Shown: in pieces, positions 40,333 through 53,200 of the stretch
Layout: every line of letters starts with the position of its first letter
Numbering within the stretch: position 1 is the first letter of the stretch
NCBI RefSeq assembly: GCF_029227915.1
Contig: NC_079876.1
Coordinates: 37,183,828-37,247,827 of the forward strand
From: Hydractinia symbiolongicarpus
Lineage: Eukaryota; Cnidaria; Hydrozoa; Anthoathecata; Hydractiniidae
Reading direction: 5' to 3'
DNA length: 64,000 nucleotides
The notes under the pieces: model-generated
Database searches by the model: none
Seen by the model: the letters and a program-made list of their open reading frames with translations, nothing else
What the model was told of the DNA's origin: nothing
Position numbers and translations under genes: made by a program

Positions 40333-40625
40333 TTCTTTTAAAAATTTAGATTAATAAGTCATTTTTTACTGGGGGACCAATCCTAGCCGTTATCGCGCGC
40401 TGAAGAAATAGAGACAGCTTCAAAAACTACATTTCATTGACTTTCTAACGGTGTCAGTCCGTTTGAGTTACAACGGTTGGGTCAAATATTCGTACCAACC
40501 TGTATTTAGCGATATTTTTTTTGATATTACTAGGTTGCATCGCTTTTAACAATGAAACGATTGACTGTGGGACTTAATTGAACTAACTTTGGACTGTGAC
40601 CTGATAAATGTGATAAATGAGAAAA

Positions 40626-40636
40626 TTGGACTCCAA
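40626..40636. other. 11-bp dyad TTGGACTCCAA (example copy)
   Basis: TTGGA-C-TCCAA has two perfectly complementary 5-bp arms around one base and is present in nearly every monomer. Exceptions such as TTAGACTCC, CTGGACTCC and TTGACTCC break one arm. Symmetry of this type suits a dimeric protein, but short dyads also occur by chance. Its retention may simply reflect homogenisation. Confidence 0.5.
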
Positions 40637-41806
40637 GAAATAACATTCTTCTTAATTTGACGTGATTGCCGGACTCAGCGATTACACTGGGCGCTGTGGT
40701 AGCGCTTCTTTTAAAAATTTAGATTAATAAGTCATTTTTTACTTTGGGACCAATCCTAGCCGTTATCGCGCGCTGAAGAAATAGAGACAGCTTCAAAAAC
40801 TACATTTCATTGACTTTCTAACGGTGTCAGTCCGTTTGAGTTACAACGGTTGGGTCAAATTATCGTACCAACCTGTATTTAGCGATATTTTTTTTGATAT
40901 TACTAGGTTGCATCGCTTTTAACAATGAAACGATTGACTGTGGGACTTAATTGAACTAACTTTGGACTGTGACCTGATAAATGTGATAAATGAGAAAATT
41001 GGACTCCAAGAAATAACATTCTTCTTAATTTGACATGATTGCCGGAACTCAGCGATTACACTGGGCGCTGTGGTAGCGCTTCTTTTAAAAATTTAGATTA
41101 ACGAGTCATTTCTTACTGTGGGACCAATCCTAGCCGTTAGCGCGCGCTGAAGTAATAGAGACAGTTTCAAATATTACATTTCACTGACTTTCTAACGGTG
41201 TCAGTCCGTTTGAGTTTCAACAGTTGGGCCACATATTCGTACCAACATGTATTTAGAGATATTTAACTGATATTACTACGTTGCATCGTTTTTAACAGTG
41301 AAACGATTGACTGTGGGACTTAATTGAACTAACTTTGGACTGCGACCTGATAAATGTAAAAAATGAAAAATAATTGGACTCCAACAAATAACATTCTTCT
41401 TAATTTGACGTGATTGCCGGACTCAGCGATTACACTGGGCGCTGTGGTAGCGCTTCTTTTAAAAATTTAGATTAATAAGTCATTTTTTACTGGGGGACCA
41501 ATCCTAGCCGTTACCGCGCGCTGAAGAAATAGAGACAGCTTCAAAAACTACATTTCATTGACTTTCTAACGGTATCAGTCCGTTTGAGTTACAACGGTTG
41601 GGTCACATATTCGTACCAACATGTATTTAGCGATATTTTTCTGATATTACTAGGTTGCATCGCTTTTAACAATGAAACGATTGACTGTGGGACTTAATTG
41701 AACTAACTTTGGACTGCAACCTGATAAATATGATAAATGAGACAATTGTACTCCAAGAAATAACATTCTTCTTAATTTGACATGATTGCCGGAACTCAGC
41801 GATTAT

Positions 41807-42100
41807 ACTGGGCGCTGAAGAAATAGCGATAGTTTCAAAAACTACATTTTATTGACTTTGTAGCGGTGTCAGTCCGTTTGAGTTACAACGGTTGGGTCAC
41901 ATATTCGTACCAACATGTATTTATTGATACTTATCTGATATTACTAGGATGCATAGCTTTTAACAGTGAAACGATTTCCTGTGGGACTTAACTGAACTAA
42001 CTTTGGACTGTGACCTGATAAATGTGATAAATGAGGAAATTGGACTCCAAGAAATAACATTCTTCTTAATTTGACATGATTGCCGGAACTCAGCGATTAC
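41807..42100 (+). repeat. Truncated monomer (294 bp) with GCGCTG microhomology
   Basis: About 80 bp is missing. The core GGGCGCTG is joined directly to AAGAAATAGCG (junction about 41810-41822). The part lost runs from GTGGTAGCGCTTC through the T run and ACTGTGGGAC to CGCGCGCTG. Both breakpoints carry GCGCTG, so the deletion probably arose by slippage or end-joining across 6 bp. Unlike the 303-bp form it occurs only once in the window. Confidence 0.93.
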
Positions 42101-45100
42101 ACTGGGCGCTGTGGTAGCGCTTCTTTTAAAAATTTAGATTAATGAGTCATTTCTTACTGTGGGACCAATCCTAGCCGTTAGTGCGCGCTGAAATAATAGA
42201 GACAGTTTCAAATATTACATTTCACTGACTTTCTAACGGTGTCAGTCCGTTTGAGTTTCAACAGTTGGGCCACATATTCGTACCAACATGTATTTAGCGA
42301 TATTTAACTGATATTACTAGGTTGCATCGTTTTTAACAGTGAAACGATTGACTGTGGGACTTAATTGAACAAACTTTGGACTGCGACCTGATAAATGTAA
42401 TAAATGAAAAATAATTGGACTCCAACAAATAACATTCTTCTTAATTTGACGTGATTGCCGGACTCAGCGATTACACTGGGCGCTGTGGTAGCGCTTCTTT
42501 TAAAAATTTAGATTAATAAGTCATTTTTTACTGTGGGACCAATCCTAGCCGTTATTGCGCGCTGAAGAAACAGCCACAGTTATAAAACTACATTTTATTG
42601 ACTTTTTAACGGTGTCAGTCCGTTTGAGTTACAACAGTTGGGTCAAATATTCGTACCAACTTGTATTTAGCGATATTTTTTTTGATATTACTAGGTTGCA
42701 TCGCTTTTAACAATGAAACGATTGACTGTGGGACTTAATTGAACTAACTTTGGACTGCGACCTGATAAATGTAATAAATGAAAAATAATTGGACTCCAAC
42801 AAATAACATTCTTCTTAATTTGACGTGATTGCCGGACTCAGCGATTACACTGGGCGCTGTGGTAGCGCTTCTTTTAAAAATTTAGATTAATAAGTCATTT
42901 TTTACTGTGGGACCAATCCTAGCCGTTATTGCGCGCTGAAGAAACAGCCACAGTTTTAAAACTACATTTTATTGACTTTTTAACGGTGTCAGTCCGTTTG
43001 AGTTACAACAGTTGGGTCAAATATTCGTACCAACCTGTATTTAGCGATATTTTTTTTGATATTACTAGGTTGCATCGCTTTTAACAATGAAACGATTGAC
43101 TGTGGGACTTAATTGAACTAACTTTGGACTGTGACCTGATAAATGTGATAAATGAGAAAATTGGACTCCAAGAAATAACATTCTTCTTAATTTGACATGA
43201 TTGCCGGAACTCAGCGATTACACTGGGCGCTGTGGTAGCGCTTCTTTTAAAAATTTAGATTAATGAGTCATTTCTTACTGTGGGACCAATCCTAGCCGTT
43301 AGCGCGCGCTGAAATAATAGAGACAGTTTCAAATACTACATTTCACTGACTTTCTAACGGTGTCAGTCCGTTTGAGTTTCAACAGTTGGGCCACATATTC
43401 GTACCAACATGTATTTAGCGATATTTAACTGATATTACTAGGTTGCATCGTTTTTAACAGTGAAACGATTGACTGTGGGACTTAATTGAACAAACTTTTG
43501 ACTGCGACCTGATAAATGTAATAAATGAAAAATAATTGGACTCCAACAAATAACATTCTTCTTAATTTGACGTGATTGCCGGACTCAGCGATTACACTGG
43601 GCGCTGTGGTAGCGCTTCTTTTAAAAATTTAGATTAATAAGTCATTTTTTACTGGGGGACCAATCCTAGCCGTTACCGCACGCTGAAGAACTATCGACAG
43701 TTTCATAAACTACATTTCATTGACTTTCTAACGGTGTCAGTCCGTTTGAGTTACAACGGTTGGGTCAGATGTTCGTACCAACATGTATTTAGCGATATTT
43801 TTTTTTATATTACTAGCTTGCATCGGTTTTAACAATGAAAGAATGACTGTGGGACTTAATTGAACTAACTTTGGACTGTGACCTACTAAATGTGATAAAT
43901 GAGAAAATTGGACTCCAAGAAATATTATTCTTCTCAATTTGACGGGATTGCCGGAACTCAGCGATTACACTGGGTGCTGTGGTAGCGCTTCATTTAAAAA
44001 TTCAGATAAATAAGTCATTCTTTAGTGTGGGACCAATCCTAGACGTTATCTCGCGCTGAAGAACTATCGACAGTTTCATAAACTACATTTTATTGACCTT
44101 GTAGCAGTGTCAGTCCGTTTGCGTTACAACGGTTGGGTCACATATTCGTACCAACATGTATTTATTGATACTTATCTGATATTACTAGGATGCATCGCTT
44201 TTAACAGTGAAACGATTTACTGTGGGACTTAACTGAACTAACTTTGGACTGTGACCTGATAAATGTGATAAATGAGAAAATTGGACTCCAAGAAATAACA
44301 TTCTTCTTAATTTGACATGATTGCCGGAACTCAGCGATTACACTGGGCGCTGTGGTAGCGCTTCTTTTAAAAATTTAGATTAATGAGTCATTTCTTACTG
44401 TGGGACCAATCCTAGCCGTTAGTGCGCGCTGAAATAATAGAGACAGTTTCAAATATTACATTTCACTGACTTTCTAACGGTGTCAGTCCGTTTGAGTTTC
44501 AACAGTTGGGCCACATATTCGTACCAACATGTATTTAGCGATATTTAACTGATATTACTAGGTTGCATTGTTTTTAACAGTGAAACGATTGACTGTGGGA
44601 CTTAATTGAACAAACTTTGGACTGCGACCTGATAAATGTAATAAATGAAAAATAATTGGACTCCAACAAATAACATTCTTCTTAATTTGACGTGATTGCC
44701 GGACTCAGCGATTACACTGGGCGCTGTGGTAGCGCTTCTTTTAAAAATTTAGATTAATAAGTCATTTTTTACTGTGGGACCAATCCTAGCCGTTATTGCG
44801 CGCTGAAGAAACAGCCACAGTTTTAAAACTACATTTTATTGACTTTGTAGCGGTGTCAGTCCGTTTGAGTTACAACGGTTGGGTCACATATTGGTACCAA
44901 CATGTATTTAGCGATATGTTTCTCATATTACTAGGTTGCATCGCTTTTAACAGTGAAACGATTGACTGTTGGACTAAATTGAACTAACTTTGGACTGTGA
45001 CCTGATAAATGTGATAAATGAGAAAATTGGACTCCAAGAAATAAAATTCTTCTTAATTTGACATGATTGCCGGAACTCAGCGATTACACTGGGCGCTGTG

Positions 45101-48100
45101 GTAGCGCTTCTTTTAAAAATTTAGATTAATGAGTCATTTTTTACTGTGGGACCAATCCTAGCCGTTAGCGCGCGCTGAAATAATAGAGACAGTTTCAAAT
45201 ATTACATTTCACTGACTTTCTAACGGTGTCAGTCCGTTTGAGTTACAACGGTTGGGTCACATGTTCGTACCAACATGTATTTAGCGATATTTTTTTTTAT
45301 ATTACTAGCTTGCATCGGTTTTAACAATGAAAGAATGACTGTGGGACTTAATTGAACTAACATTGGACTGTGACCTAATAAATGTGATAAATGAGACAAT
45401 TTGACTCCAAGAAATAACATTCTTCTTAATTTGACGTGATTGTCGAAACTCAGCGATTTCACTGGGCGCTGTGGTAGCGCCTCAATTAAAAATTAAGATA
45501 AAACAGTCATTCTTTACTGTGGGACCAATCCTAGCCGTTATCGCGCGCTGAAGAAATATCGACAGTTTCAAAAACTACATTTCATTGACTTTCTAACGGT
45601 GTCAGTCCGTTTGAGTTACAACGGTTGGGTCACGTATTCGTACCAACATGTATTTAGCGATATTTTTTTTGATGTTACTAGGTTGCATCGCTTTTAACAA
45701 TGAAACGAATTACAGTGGGATTTAATTGAACTGACTTTAGACTGTGACCTGATAAATGTGATAAATGAGACAATTGGACTCCAAGAATTAACATTCTTCT
45801 TAATTTGACGTGATTGCCGGAACTCAGCGATTACACTGGGCGCTGTGCTAGCGCTTCAATTAAAAATTAAGATAAAAAAGTCATTCTTTACTGTGGGACC
45901 AACCCTAGACGTTATCGCGCGCTGAAGAACTGTCGACAGTTTCATAAACTACATTTCATTGACTTTCTAACGGTGTCAGTCCGTTTGTGTTATAACGGTT
46001 GAGTCACATATTCGTACCAACATGTATTTAGCGATATTTGTCTGATATTACTAGGTTGCATCGCTTTTAACAATGAAACGATTGACTGTGGGACTTAATT
46101 GAACTAACTTTGGACTGTGACCTAATAAATGTGATAAATGAGAAAATTGGACTCCAAGAAATAACATTCTTCTCGATTTGACGGGATTGCCGGAACTCAG
46201 CGATTACACTGGGTGCTGTGGTAGCGCTTCATTTAAAAATTTAGATAAATAAGTCATTCTTTAGTGTGGGACCAATCCTAGACGTTATCTCGCGCTGAAG
46301 AACTATCGACAGTTTCATAAAATACATTTTATTGACCTTGTAGCAGTGTCAGTCCGTTTGAGTTACAACGCTTGGGTCACATATTCGTACCAACATGTAT
46401 TTATCGATACTTATCTGATATTACTAGGATGCATCGCTTTTAACAGTGAAACGATTTACTGTGGGACTTAACTGAACTAACTTTGGACTGTGACCTGATA
46501 AATGTGATAAATGAGAAAATTGGACTCCAAGAAATAACATTCTTCTTAATTTGACATGATTGCCGGAACTCAGCGATTACACTGGGTGCTGTGGTAGAGC
46601 TTCTTTTAGAAATTTAGATTAATGAGTCATTTCTTACTGTGGTACCAATCCTAGCCGTTAGCGCGCGCTGAAATAATAGAGACAGTTTCAAATATTACAT
46701 TTCACTGACTTTCTAACGGTGTCAGTCCGTTTGAGTTTCAACAGTTGGGCCACATATTCGTACCAACATGTATTTAGCGATATTTAACTGATATTACTAG
46801 GTTGCATCGTTTTTAACAGTGAAACGATTGACTGTGGGACTTAATTGAACAAACTTTGGACTGCGACCTGATAAATGTAATAAATGAAAAATAATTGGAC
46901 TCCAACAAATAACATTCTTCTTAATTTGACGTGATTGCCGGACTCAGCGATTACACTGGGCGCTGTATTAGCGCTTCAATTGAAAATTAAGATAAAAAAG
47001 TCATTCTTTACTGTGGGACCAATCCTAGCCGGTATCGCGCGCTGAAGAAATATCGACAGTTTCAAAAACTACATTTCATTGACTTTCTAACGGTGTTAGT
47101 CCGTTTGAGTTACAACGGTTGGGTCACATATTCGTACCAACATGTATTTAGCGATATTTTTCTTGTTATTACTAGGTTGCATCGCTTTTAACAATGAAAC
47201 GAATTACAGTGGGATTTAATTGAACTAACTGTGGACTGTGACCTGATAAATGTGATAAATGAGACAATTTGACTCCAAGAAATAACATTCTTCTTAATTT
47301 GACGTGATTGTCGAAACTCAGCGATTGCACTGGGCGCTGTGGTAGCGCCTCAATTAAAAATTAAGATAAAAAAGTCATTCTTTACTGTGGGACCAATCCT
47401 AGCCGTTATCGCGCGCTGAAAAAATATCGACAGTTTCAAAAACTACATTTCATTGACTTTCTAACGGTGTCAGTCCGTTTGAGTTACAACGGTTGGGTCA
47501 CATATTCGTACCAACATGTATTTAGCGATATTTTTTTTGATATTACTAGGTTGCATCGCTTTTAACAATGAAACGAATTACAGTGGGATTTAATTGAACT
47601 GACTTTAGACTGTGACCTGATAAATGTGATAAATGAGACAATTGGACTCCAAGAAATAACATTCTTCTTAATTTGACGTGATTGCCGGAACTCAGCGATT
47701 ACACTGGGCGCTGTGCTAGCGCTTCAATTAAAAATTAAGATAAAAAAGTCATTCTTTACTGTGGGACCAACCCTAGACGTTATCGCGCGCTGAAGAACTG
47801 TCGACAGTTTCATAAACTACATTTCATTGACTTTCTAACGGTGTCAGTCCGTTTGTGTTATAACGGTTGAGTCACATATTCGTACCAACATGTATTTAGC
47901 GATATTTTTCTGATATTACTAGGTTGCATCGCTTTTAACAGTGAAACGATTTACTGTGGGACTTAACTGAACTAACTTTGGACTGTGACCTGATAAATGT
48001 GATAAATGAGAAAATTGGACTCCAAGAAATAACTTTCTTCTTAATTTGACATGATTGCCGGAACTTAGCGATTACATTGGGCGCTGTGGTAGCGCTTCTT

Positions 48101-50299
48101 TTAAAAATTTAGATTAATGAGTCATTTCTTACTGTGGGACAAATCCTAGCCGTTAGCGCGCGCTGAAATAATAGAGACAGTTTCAAATATTACATTTCAC
48201 TGACTTTCTAACGGTGTCAGTCCGTTTGAGTTTCAACAGTTGGGCCACATATTCGTACCAACATGTATTTAGCGATATTTAACTGATATTACTAGGTTGC
48301 ATCGTTTTTAACAGTGAAACGATTGACTGTGGGACTTAATTGAACTAACTTTGGACTGCGACCTGATAAATGTAAAAAATGAAAAATAATTGGACTCCAA
48401 CAAATAACATTCTTCTTAATTTGACGTGATTGCCGCAACTCAGCGATTACACTGGGCGCTGTGGTACCGCTTCTTTTAAAAATTTAGATTAATAAGTCAT
48501 TATTTACTGGGGGACCAATCCTAGCCGTTATCGCGCGCTGAAGAAATAGAGACAGCTTCAAAAACTACATTTCATTGACATTCTAACGGTGTCAGTTCGT
48601 TTGAGTTACAACGGTTGGGTCAAATATTCGTACCAACCTGTATTTAGCGATATTTTTTTTGATATTACTAGGTTGCATCGCTTTTAACAATGAAACGATT
48701 GACTGTGGGACTTAATTGAACTAACTTTGGACTGTGACCTGATAAATGTGATAAATGAGAAAATTGGACTCCAAGAAATAACATTCTTCTTAATTTGACA
48801 TGATTGCCGGAACTCAGCGATTTTACTGGGCGCTGTGGTAGCGCTTCTTTTAAAAATTTAGATTAATGAGTCATTTGTTACTGTGGGACCAATCCTAGCC
48901 GTTAGCGCGCGCTGAAATAATGGAGACAGTTTCAAATATTACATTTCACTGACTTTCTAACGGTGTCAGTCCGTTTGAGTTTCAACAGTTGGGCCACATA
49001 TTCGTACCAACATGTATTTAGCGACATTTAACTGATATTACTAGGTTGCATCGTTTTTAACAGTGAAACGATTGACTGTGGGACTTAATTGAACTAACTT
49101 TGGACTGCGACCTGATAAATGTAAAAAATGAAAAATAATTGGACTCCAACAAATAACATTCTTCTTAATTTGACGTGATTGCCGGACTCAGCGATTACAC
49201 TGGGCGCTGTGGTAGCGCTTCTTTTAAAAACTTAGATTAATAAGTCATTTTTTACTGGGGGACCAATCCTAGCCGTTATCGCGCGCTGAAGAAATAGAGA
49301 CAGCTTCAAAAACTACATTTCATTGACTTTCTAACGGTGTCAGTCCGTTTGAGTTACAACGGTTGGGTCAAATATTCGTACCAACCTGTATTTAGCGATA
49401 TTTTTTTTGATATTACTAGGTTGCATCGCTTTTAACAATGAAACGATTGACTGTGGGACTTAATTGAACTAACTTTGGACTGTGACCTAATAAATGTGAT
49501 AAATGAGAAAATTGGACTCCAAGAAATAACATTCTTCTCAATTTGACGGGATTGCCGGAACTCAGCGATTACACTGGGCGCTGTAGTAGCGCTTCATTTA
49601 AAAATGTAGATAAATAAGTCATTCTTTAGTGTGGGACCAATCGTAGACGTTATTGCGCGCTGAAGAAACAGCCACAGTTTTAAAATTACATTTTATTGAC
49701 TTTTTAACGGTGTCAGTCCGTTTGAGTTACAACAGTTGGGTCAAATATTCGTACCAACCTGTATTTAGCGATATTTTTTTTGATATTACTAGGTTGCATC
49801 GCTTTTAACAATGAAACGATTGACTGTGGGACTTAATTGAACTAACTTAGAACTGTGACCTAATAAATGTGATAAATGAGAAAATTGGACTCCACGAAAT
49901 AACATTCTTCTCAATTTGACGGGATTGCCGAAACTCAGCGATTTCACTGGGCGCTGTGGTAGCGCTTCAATTAAAAATTAAGATAAAAAAGTCATTCTTT
50001 ACTGTGGGACCAATCCTAGCCGTTATCGCGCGCTGAAGAAATATCGACAGCTTCAAAAACTACATTTCATTGACTTTCTAACGGTGTCAGTCCGTTTGTG
50101 TTATAACGGTTGAGTCACATATTCGTACCAACATGTATTTAGCGATATTTTTCTGATATTACTAGGTTGCATCGCTTTTAGCTATGAAACGATTGACTGT
50201 GGGACTTAATTGAACTAACTTTGGACTGTCACCTGATAAATGTGACAAAGGAGACAATTAGACTGCAAGAAATAACATCCTTCTTAATTTGACATGATT

Positions 50300-53200
50300 G
50301 CCGAAACTCAGCGTTTACACTGGGCGCTGTGGTAGCGCTTCATTTAAGAATTAAGCTAAAGAAAGTTATTTTTGTACTGTGGACCAATTCTAGCCGTTAG
50401 CGCGCGCTGAAGAAGTAGAGACAGTTTTAAAACTACATTTTATTGACCTTGTAGCAGTGTCAGTCTGTTTCAGTTACAACGGTTGCGTCACATTATCGTA
50501 CCAACATGTATTTAGCGATACTAATCTGATATTACTAGGTTGCATCGCTTTTAACAGTGAAACGATTTACTGTGGGACTTAACTGAACTAACTTTGGACT
50601 GTGACCTGATAAATGTGATAAATGAGAAAATTGGACTCCAAGAAAGAGCATTCTTCTTAATTTGACATGATTGCCGGAACTCAGCGATTACACTGGGCGC
50701 TGTGGTAGCGCTTTTTTTAAAAACTTAGATTAATGAGTCATTTCTTACTGTGGGACCAATTCTAGCCGTTAGCGCGCGCTGAAATAATAGAGACAGTTTC
50801 AAATATTACATTTCACTGATTTTCTAACGGTGTCAGTCCGTTTGAGTTTCAACAGTTGGGCCACATATTCGTACCAACATGTATTTAGCGATATTTAACT
50901 GATATTACTAGGTTGCATCGCTTTTAACAATGAAACGATTGACTGTGGGACTTAATTGAACTAACTTTGGACTGTGACCTAATAAATGTGATAAATGAGA
51001 AAATTGGACTCCAAGGAATAACATTCTTCTTAATTTGACGGGATTGCCGGAACTCAGCGATTACACTGGGCGCTGTGGTAGCGCTTCATTTAAGAATTAA
51101 GCTAAAGAAAGTTATTTTTGTACTGTGGACCAATTCTAGCCGTTAGCGCGCGCTGAAGAAGTAGAGACAGTTTTAAAACTACATTTTATTGACCTTGTAG
51201 CAGTGTCAGTCTGTTTCAGTTACAACGGTTGCGTCACATTATCGTACCAACATGTATTTAGCGATACTAATCTGATATTACTAGGTTGCATCGCTTTTAA
51301 CAGTGAAACGATTTACTGTGGGACTTAACTGAACTAACTTTGGACTGTGACCTGATAAATGTGATAAATGAGAAAATTGGACTCCAAGAAAGAACATTCT
51401 TCTTAATTTGACATGATTGCCGGAACTCAGCGATTACACTGGACGCTGTGGTAGCGCTTTTTTTAAAAACTTAGATTAATGAGTCATTTCTTACTGTGGG
51501 ACCAATCCTAGCCGTTAGCGCGCGCTGAAATAATAGAGACAGTTTCAAATATTACATTTCACTGATTTTCTAACGGTGTCAGTCCGTTTGAGTTACAACG
51601 GTTGGGTCACATGTTCGTACCAACATGTATTTAGCGATATTTTTTTTTATATTACTAGCTTGCATCGGTTTTAACAATGGAACGAATGACTGTGGGACTT
51701 AATTGAACTAACTTTGGACTGTTACCTGATAAATGTGATAAATGAGACAATTGGACTCCAAGAAAAAACATTCTTCTTAATTTGACGTGATTGCCGAAAC
51801 TCAGCGATTGCACTGGGCGCTGTGGTAGCGCTTTAATTAAGAATTAAGATGAAAAAGTCATTCTTTACTGTGGGACCAATCCTAGCCGTTATCGCGCGCT
51901 GAAGAAATATCGACAGTTTCAAAAACTACATTTCATTGACTTTCTAACGGTGTCAGTCCGTTTGAGTTACAACGGTTGGGTCACATATTCGTACCAACAT
52001 GTATTTAGCTATATTTTTTTTGATATTACTAGGTAGCATCGCTTTTAACAATGAAACGAATTACAGTGGGATTTAATTGAACTAACTTTGGACTGTGACC
52101 TGACAAATGTGATAAATGAGACAATTGGACTCCAAGAAAAAACATTCTTCTTAACTTGACGTGATTACCGAAACTCAGCGATTGCACTGGGCGCTGTGGT
52201 AGCGCTTCAATTAAGAATTAAGATGAAAAAGTCATTCTTTACTGTGGGACCAATCCTAGCCGTTATCGCGCGCTGAAGAAATATCGACAGTTTCAAAAAC
52301 TACATTTCATTGACTTTCTAACGGTGTCAGTCCGTTTGAGTTACAACGGTTGGGTCACATATTCGTACCAACATGTATTTAGCGATATTTATCTGATATT
52401 ACTAGGTTGCATCGCTTTTAACAATGAAACGAATTACAGTGGGATTTAATTGAACTAACTTTGGACTGTGACCTGACAAATGTGATAAATGAGAGAATTG
52501 GACTCCAAGAAATAACATTCTTCTTAATTTGACGTGATTGCCGAAACTCAGCGATTATACTGGGCGCTGTGATAGCGCTTCATTTAAAAATTCAGAGAAA
52601 TAAGTCATTTTTTACTGTAGGACCAATCCTATCCGTTATCTCGCGCTGAAGAAACAGCGACAGTTTCAAAAACTACATTTCATTGACTTTGTAGCGGTGT
52701 CAGTCCGTTTGAGTTAAAACGGTTGGGTCACATATTGGTACCAACATGTATTTAGCGATATTTATCTGATATTACTAGGTTGCATCGCTTTTAGCTATGA
52801 AACGATTGACTGTGGGACTTAATTAAACTAACTTTGGACTGTCACCTGATAAATGTGATAAAGGAGACAATTGGACTCCAAGAAATAACATCCTTCTTAA
52901 TTTGACATGATTGCCGGAACTCAGCGATTACACTGGGCGCTGTGGTAGCGCTTTTTTTTTAAAAACTTAGATTAAGGAGTCATTTCTTACTGTGGACCAA
53001 TCCTAGCCGTTATCGTGCGCTGAAGAACTATCGACAGTTTCATAAACTACATTTCATTGACTTTCTAACGGTGTCAGTGCGTTTGAGTTACAACGGTTGG
53101 GTCACATGTTCGTACCAACATGTATTTAGCGATATTTTTTTATATTACTAGCTTGCATCGGTTTTAACAATGGAACGAATGACTGTGGGACTTAATTGAA

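Larger units (their letters stand above)
40313..40685 (+). repeat. Reference full-length satellite monomer (373 bp)
   Basis: One representative unit, measured core to core. In order it holds the core and hairpin (first 20 bp), an A/T-rich stretch, AAGTCATT followed by a T run, a CpG cluster TCGCGCGCTGAAG, CAGTCCGTTTGAGTT, TTCGTACCAACCTG (ACATG in most other copies), a T run followed by GATATTAC, GGTTGCATCGC, GATTGACTGTGGGAC, TTTGGACTGTGACC and the dyad TTGGACTCCAA. All frames on both strands meet stops within about 80 codons. The length is near twice a typical nucleosome repeat, as in many 300-400 bp eukaryotic satellites. The start point is arbitrary, since a tandem repeat has no natural first base. 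Confidence 0.93.
39890..50300 (+). repeat. Loosely ordered block with AATTGGACTCCAACAAATAAC and CAAATATTCG subfamilies
   Basis: The diagnostic variants change here: CTTCTTTTAAAAATTTAG, TTAATGAGTCATTTCTTACTG, GAAAAATAATTGGACTCC (a small insertion, about 41366-49140) and GGGTCAAATATTCGTACC with ACCTG (from 40480). Repeats of many sizes coexist. Adjacent near-identical monomers lie at 40313/40686. A module with ACTAGGATGCAT recurs near 41945, 44186 and 46425, six-monomer steps of about 2,240 bp. A four-monomer step of 1,492 bp separates 43740 and 45232. A five-monomer step of 1,868 bp links 45461 and 45835 to 47329 and 47703. No single unit dominates. Confidence 0.78.

Noticed and set aside
40563-40601. 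Internal sub-repeat structure: ACTGTGGGAC-like motifs occur three times per monomer
   Set aside because: Similarity covers only 8-11 bp and spacings are irregular (about 29, 149 and 195 bp), so it does not support a shorter ancestral repeat.
40600-40625. Hammerhead ribozyme, as found in some animal satellites, suggested by CTGATAAATG
   Set aside because: The conserved CTGANGA core is not present (CTGATAA), and I found no matching core on the other strand.
41609-41625. CENP-B box in the common TTCGTACCAACATGT form
   Set aside because: TTCG and the central A fit, but the CGGG half reads ATGT, with one match of four. Not a functional box by the known consensus.
45229-45462. Longest open frame in the window (77 codons, minus strand)
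   Set aside because: It lies within one monomer, its homologues in other monomers are broken, and it has no supporting start context or domain.
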